The position numbers and the translations under genes were made by a program. From NCBI GenBank assembly GCA_037969035.1, contig JBBKWU010000026.1:62001-126000 (forward strand): DNA of 64,000 nucleotides, given 5' to 3'. Origin of the DNA: JBBKWU01 sp037969035 (GTDB lineage: Bacteria; Pseudomonadota; Alphaproteobacteria; Micavibrionales; Micavibrionaceae). The notes under the pieces are model-generated. The model had not been told where the DNA came from. It made no database searches and was given only the letters and a program-made list of their open reading frames with translations. Positions within the stretch are counted from its first letter, which is position 1. Each line of letters begins with the position of its first letter. Shown here piece after piece: positions 60,159-64,000 of the stretch.

Positions 60159-60364
60159 AATTGTTTCTGTTTGTTCACTTCCAGCTTGAATCTGTGAATC
60201 CTCCCGTGCGGAATATGTTCTATAAAGGTAACCAAAAAAGACTTTTAAATGATTAAGAATAATAAGTTTTTTAGTTTACCAGATAATAAAAAAAAGGCGG
60301 AGTATCTTTTGAAATTTTCTGCACGCCTATTCCAAGCCCCTGTAAAATGTGCCAATCTGTGGTT

Positions 60365-60520
60365 ATGAAATTTTTTCACGCCTTTATCTTACTTGCTGTT
60401 CTTGGTGCGCTTCCTCTCTTAAGTGGTTGCGGCATAAAGCCTAACTTTGTTGATCCCCCACAAGGCGAGGAAAATGACAGCTTTCCGCGCACCTATCCTA
60501 ACCCTACCAACGATTTTTAA
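60365..60520 (+). CDS. Tiny lipoprotein, LptM/YifL-like
   Basis: A 51-codon gene: MKFFHAFILLAVLGALPLLSGC makes a lipoprotein signal with lipobox LSGC (cysteine at 22), followed by GIKPNFVDPPQGEEND and a Pro-rich tail. Short lipoproteins of this type (LptM/YifL) assist the LPS translocon and are found next to lysA in proteobacteria. In many alphaproteobacteria lysA follows and then the DUF4175 gene; here the DUF4175 gene comes next after 70 bp, with no lysA. Confidence 0.75.
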   Translation: MKFFHAFILLAVLGALPLLSGCGIKPNFVDPPQGEENDSFPRTYPNPTNDF

Positions 60521-60590
60521 TCCGCGCCCCGCGCCTGATTTCGCAAAATTCTACGAGACCTCAAAACGAATTGCGCTATAATATTACTAT

Positions 60591-63143
60591 ATGGATGATC
60601 TCTCGCAAAAAAAGCCGATGAAACAGCTTGCACGTAAACAACGTGCCGCATGGCTTATTCTATTGCTTGAAAATATCTCGCGCTATGGCTGGCGGATTTT
60701 TCTATGGACATTGTTTTTTGCATCCTTATGGACATTCCCGCTCGCGATATTCATTGGCAAGCTAAGCAGCACAGTCCTTGCCGCGATATTCTGGCTTGGT
60801 GCTTTGTATCTTATATATAAAGATGTGCGCCATTTACGGCTGCCCACCGCACGGCAAATTGATAAACGGCTAGAACAATCCTCTAAACTGTCCTACCGCC
60901 CGATTGAGGCGTTCAAAGACAGGCTCGCAAACCCAGAGCATGTGCAAACCCGCGCCCTGTGGGAGAAGCACAAGCAAAACAACCTAAACCTCATCAAACA
61001 ACTCAAACTGCCCGCACCGAAAGCATTTTTAGCAGAAACAGATCAATATGCGCTACGCATTGCTGTGTTTTTGCTTTTCATCCTTGCCGTTGTTGCCGCG
61101 CCGTCGAACTGGTCGCAAAACATCAAAAAAGGAATGTTCCCTTATATAAGTGCGGATACATCAATCCCGCTCACGCTTTGGATTACACCGCCCGAATATA
61201 CAGGGCTTGAGATCATCACACTTTTGAACAAAAAACCTGATGAACCGATCACCGTGCCACAAGGCAGCACGGTCAAAATCCGTATCGATAGCCGCTTTAT
61301 CACACCGACCCTACATATGGGTGATACAAAGATCGCATTAACAAAAGCAGGCGATCATAACTGGCAAATCGAAACCGAAATACCACAGACCGACAGCATA
61401 AAGATAAAGCATGGCTTTCTGCCGCGCTATAACCTGCCCATTCATTATAAACATGACGAGCCGCCAACCCTCACCCTTGAGCAAGACAAAAAACCAACCA
61501 TTCTGCCCAAAGGCGCGCTGCAGTTTCCGCTTATCGCGCGCGATGATTACGGCATCAGCAACCTTCAAATGACCATGACACTTGACCCGATGGTTACCGA
61601 CAAACCCTTGGGCGGCGCGGTTACCGAAGACCGCCCTTTCACAAGCATTGCCGAAACAGACACAACCTTGCTGCCCTACTATGACCTAAGCTGGCATCCA
61701 TGGGCGGGCTTGCCTGTGAATATCACCCTCACCGCAACGGATGATCTTGGGCAAACCTCATCTCTGCCGCCCTTTAGCATGACTTTGCCTGAACGCGTTT
61801 TTGAGCACCCTATCGCAAAACTGTTGATTGAGATGCGACGCAGGCTTAGCTGGACACCAAACGAATCCGCACGCGATGTGGCTGACGCACTCGAAGAGCT
61901 CCTGCCCTACCCGAGCCATTATCAAGATGACATTGTTGTGTTTTTATCCATGCGCACGATGGCCTCGCGCTTGCGCCGTGATCCGACATTGCCAAACATA
62001 ACGGGCATTATCTCCCAACTTTGGGACACAGCTTTGCGGATTGAGGACGGTAATCTATCGCTCGCAGCGCGCAATCTTCGTGACGCGCAACAAAACCTGC
62101 AAACACTTCTAAATGATAAAAACGCCACCGACGAACAAATCGCCGAAGCCATGGCAGACCTGCGCCAAGCCATGAGCGAGTATTTCCAAGAAATCGCGCG
62201 CGAATTACAAAAACGCATGGCCAATGGCGAACCGATGCCGATGATGCCTGCTGATATGCTCAAAAGCCTAAACGCCGATGATCTGGCGGCCTTCCTTGAC
62301 CAGCTACAGTCCGAATCTCTCTCTGGTGATCGTAGCAAAGCCATGGATATGCTCTCCCGTCTTGAAGAAATGATGAACACCATTGATCCCGCCATGAACG
62401 CGCAAATGCCCCCTGGCATGCAGTTTATGCAAGAAGGCATTAACGAGCTGCAAGAGTTGATCGACAAGCAAAAAGCGCTGTTAAAACAAACCGAGCGCCA
62501 AGCTGCCACGATCGAGCAAGCACAACCGCAAAACTACGGCGATATTATCGCGCCCGATGAATTGCGCAACCAAAGCACGCCTAAGGAGCTTGATGCGCTT
62601 GATGATCTTGGTCTGCCACAGCCACAATCAACCTTCAAAACACCCGCGTTCAAGCACCCAGAGATCAACACGCAAGGCCATAAGGTCGAGCAAGACGCGC
62701 TGCGTTTTGTCCTTGGGCAACTGATGTTAGAGGCAGACAAACAGATACATGAAATTCCAGAAAGCATGCAAAATGCCGAAATCGAAATGCGGCTTTCTGC
62801 CGATCATCTTGGTGAAAACAATCCTGACCAATCTATTCCCAACCAAAACGCCGCGATAAAATACCTCGAAGAAGCGCAAGAGCAAATGACACAGCAACTC
62901 ATGGCGATGATGCAACAAATGCAAACCCTTGGCTTTGGCCCCGGGCAAACAGACCCGTTCGGGCGGCCTATCCAACAAGGAAACGGCCCGTCATGGTTCC
63001 AAGGTGATAAAGTCAAAGTCCCCGATGAAGCCGAGCGCAAACGCGCACAAGATATCCTCAAAGAACTGCGCGACCGCTCCAGCGACCGCAGCCGTCCCGC
63101 TTACGAGCTCGATTACTATAATCGTCTGATGAATCAGTTTTAG
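60591..63143 (+). CDS. DUF4175 (TIGR02302) family membrane protein
   Basis: The 850-residue protein has three N-terminal membrane segments (about 36-56, 62-82 and 152-170), a beta-rich periplasmic-like region (185-410), then a long helical region rich in Gln, Met, Asp and Glu (RDAQQNLQTLLNDKN, EEMMNTIDPAMNAQMPPGM). This matches the alphaproteobacterial DUF4175/TIGR02302 family. The Met/Gln/Pro-rich C-terminal half is of low complexity and probably coiled. The function is not known. Confidence 0.88.
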   Translation: MDDLSQKKPMKQLARKQRAAWLILLLENISRYGWRIFLWTLFFASLWTFPLAIFIGKLSSTVLAAIFWLGALYLIYKDVRHLRLPTARQIDKRLEQSSKLSYRPIEAFKDRLANPEHVQTRALWEKHKQNNLNLIKQLKLPAPKAFLAETDQYALRIAVFLLFILAVVAAPSNWSQNIKKGMFPYISADTSIPLTLWITPPEYTGLEIITLLNKKPDEPITVPQGSTVKIRIDSRFITPTLHMGDTKIALTKAGDHNWQIETEIPQTDSIKIKHGFLPRYNLPIHYKHDEPPTLTLEQDKKPTILPKGALQFPLIARDDYGISNLQMTMTLDPMVTDKPLGGAVTEDRPFTSIAETDTTLLPYYDLSWHPWAGLPVNITLTATDDLGQTSSLPPFSMTLPERVFEHPIAKLLIEMRRRLSWTPNESARDVADALEELLPYPSHYQDDIVVFLSMRTMASRLRRDPTLPNITGIISQLWDTALRIEDGNLSLAARNLRDAQQNLQTLLNDKNATDEQIAEAMADLRQAMSEYFQEIARELQKRMANGEPMPMMPADMLKSLNADDLAAFLDQLQSESLSGDRSKAMDMLSRLEEMMNTIDPAMNAQMPPGMQFMQEGINELQELIDKQKALLKQTERQAATIEQAQPQNYGDIIAPDELRNQSTPKELDALDDLGLPQPQSTFKTPAFKHPEINTQGHKVEQDALRFVLGQLMLEADKQIHEIPESMQNAEIEMRLSADHLGENNPDQSIPNQNAAIKYLEEAQEQMTQQLMAMMQQMQTLGFGPGQTDPFGRPIQQGNGPSWFQGDKVKVPDEAERKRAQDILKELRDRSSDRSRPAYELDYYNRLMNQF

Positions 63144-63172
63144 GTAGCGTACGCACACCCCACACAACGCCC

Positions 63173-63282
63173 GTCATTGCGAGCATAGCGAAGCAATCCA
63201 GAGTCTTGGTCAAACCAACTCTTCTGCCCTCTGGGGCACGAGTGGATTGCCGCGTCAGCGTTACACGCTTCCTCGCAATGAC
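63173..63282. repeat. Intergenic palindromic repeat, second family
   Basis: Arms GTCATTGCGAGCATAGCGAA plus GCAATCC near the left end and GGATTGC with CCTCGCAATGAC at the right end form a long imperfect inverted repeat of about 110 bp. It lies between the convergent DUF4175 and DUF3426-like genes. The arms match the widespread CATTGCGAGCGAAGCGAAGCAATCC type of intergenic repeat and differ from the copies at 8627 and 31280. Confidence 0.8.
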
Positions 63283-63310
63283 TATTTATGCTTGTTTAGC
63301 TTGTTTATGC

Positions 63311-64000
63311 TTAGTGATGCGCCGCAGGAGCAGCTTCATCTTCATGGTCTTCGGTAGCCCCATGATCTTCCTCAGCCTCATCCTCAGAATGATCGTCGTC
63401 ACTCTCATCCTCACCCTCGTCCTCAGACTCAACCTCATCCTCCGCCGCAGGAATATCGCGCAGCAATGAAAAGCTCACATTAACACCCTTCGCGTCCTCA
63501 GACTCACTTTGATAAACGGTGTGGAACGCCATATCGCCATGCGCGTCCAAAAATTCTTGTTCTGGTTTCAAATACCAGACTTCACCAATTTCGCCGCCTT
63601 CATTATTCAGCGCAAAACGAACAATAGGCACAGAAATCCGTTCCGCCGATAAATTCACGATATTACCCGACAGATCAATCATCAAACCGCCCGTTTCCGC
63701 ATCATCAGATGTGCCTTTAAGCTGGTCAAAGATCAGCCCCTCACCCGGCAACGGTTGTTCCATCCCCAACATCGCATAAAATGCGCCCGATTGCGGCCAC
63801 GCGTTTGTAATCGGTGTTTTGAGAAACAGCAACAAACCAAGCACACCTGCAAACACCGCAGCACTTGCCAACATTCCCGCCACAGGAAGCCCCTTTTTAC
63901 CTTCGCGAATCTCAAGCGATGGCACCGCCGAGCCTTCGGGGATTGGCCTTACGGATTCAGGGATGGGCTCTAAATCTTCGTCATCAGATTCTTCGACGTA
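63311..64000 (-). CDS. DUF3426-like membrane protein (partial)
   Basis: The frame runs open to the right edge, so the N-terminus (perhaps a zinc-ribbon MJ0042 domain) is missing. A single membrane helix (LASAAVFAGVLGLLLFL) is followed by AWPQSGAFYAMLGM and a beta-sandwich with GLIFDQLKGTSDDAETGGLMIDLSGNIVNLS, as in DUF3426 proteins of alphaproteobacteria. The last 45 residues are almost only Glu, Asp, His, Ser and Ala and could bind metal. A GTG at 63925 is probably an internal codon, because the frame continues upstream. Confidence 0.75.
   Translation of the reverse strand, partial: YVEESDDEDLEPIPESVRPIPEGSAVPSLEIREGKKGLPVAGMLASAAVFAGVLGLLLFLKTPITNAWPQSGAFYAMLGMEQPLPGEGLIFDQLKGTSDDAETGGLMIDLSGNIVNLSAERISVPIVRFALNNEGGEIGEVWYLKPEQEFLDAHGDMAFHTVYQSESEDAKGVNVSFSLLRDIPAAEDEVESEDEGEDESDDDHSEDEAEEDHGATEDHEDEAAPAAHH

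Noticed and set aside
1..64000. CRISPR arrays, prophage or transposons
   Set aside because: No regularly spaced repeats, no phage structural genes and no transposase or integrase frames were seen.

Overview
The window reads as chromosomal DNA of an alphaproteobacterium of moderate GC content. The order cannot be fixed from this sequence. Lineage markers are the prfA-prmC-DUF4167-clpB order, DUF1491, a DUF4175 (TIGR02302) protein, a DUF3426-like protein, a PleC/DivJ-type histidine kinase, an intracellular PHB depolymerase and a SUF operon headed by an Rrf2 regulator. I see no prophage, insertion sequence, CRISPR array or plasmid backbone. Genes are dense on both strands, and the one long stretch without a gene is a very AT-rich block at 39387-39996.

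Layout. 1-8.2 kb: the 3' end of pnp with its terminator, a CYTH protein, a glycerophosphodiesterase, the unsaturated fatty-acid set fabI-fabB-fabA on the minus strand, an unknown helical protein, a DnaA-box-like cluster, an SH3 protein, dusA and an exported unknown. 8.2-15.4 kb: the SUF iron-sulfur operon (Rrf2 regulator, sufB, C, D, S, T, A), split between sufB and sufC by an opposite-strand DUF2306 membrane gene and a small membrane protein. 15.4-25.4 kb: a membrane/spermidine-synthase fusion, small conserved genes, Fur, a sensor kinase, upp, a degenerate GGDEF protein, a divergent Tgt that lacks its zinc cysteines, rpmB and a CbiB-like membrane protein. 25.5-31 kb: PHB depolymerase, a patatin, a YgjP-like metallopeptidase, a methyltransferase, an acidic protein and ruvX.

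31-38 kb: gatC-gatA, two tandem cysteine-rich exported paralogs, then gatB; after that an unknown gene and a DUF4177 / four-TM / TerD cluster, ending with tRNA-Ser(GCT). 38.4-49.4 kb: an exported protein behind an apparently leaderless promoter, the AT-rich block, the stress trio prkA-yeaH(DUF444)-spoVR, fadE and an M17 aminopeptidase. 49.4-64 kb: a lipoprotein, clpB, DUF4167, prmC, prfA, a RodZ-like protein, lysC, ubiG, a HIG1 protein, a pentapeptide-repeat protein, a tiny LptM-like lipoprotein, the DUF4175 protein, and a DUF3426-like gene cut by the window edge.

Functional themes are fatty acid and storage-lipid metabolism (fabABI, fadE, phaZ, patatin), iron and Fe-S homeostasis (suf, Rrf2, Fur), translation (gatCAB, prfA/prmC, dusA, tgt-like, rpmB, tRNA-Ser) and stress or stationary-phase physiology (prkA trio, clpB, TerD). 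The points most worth following are the zinc-less Tgt-like protein, the cysteine-rich pair embedded in the gat operon, the split suf operon with its coupled small membrane protein, the AT-rich region upstream of prkA, and several hairpins or promoters placed directly on start codons.
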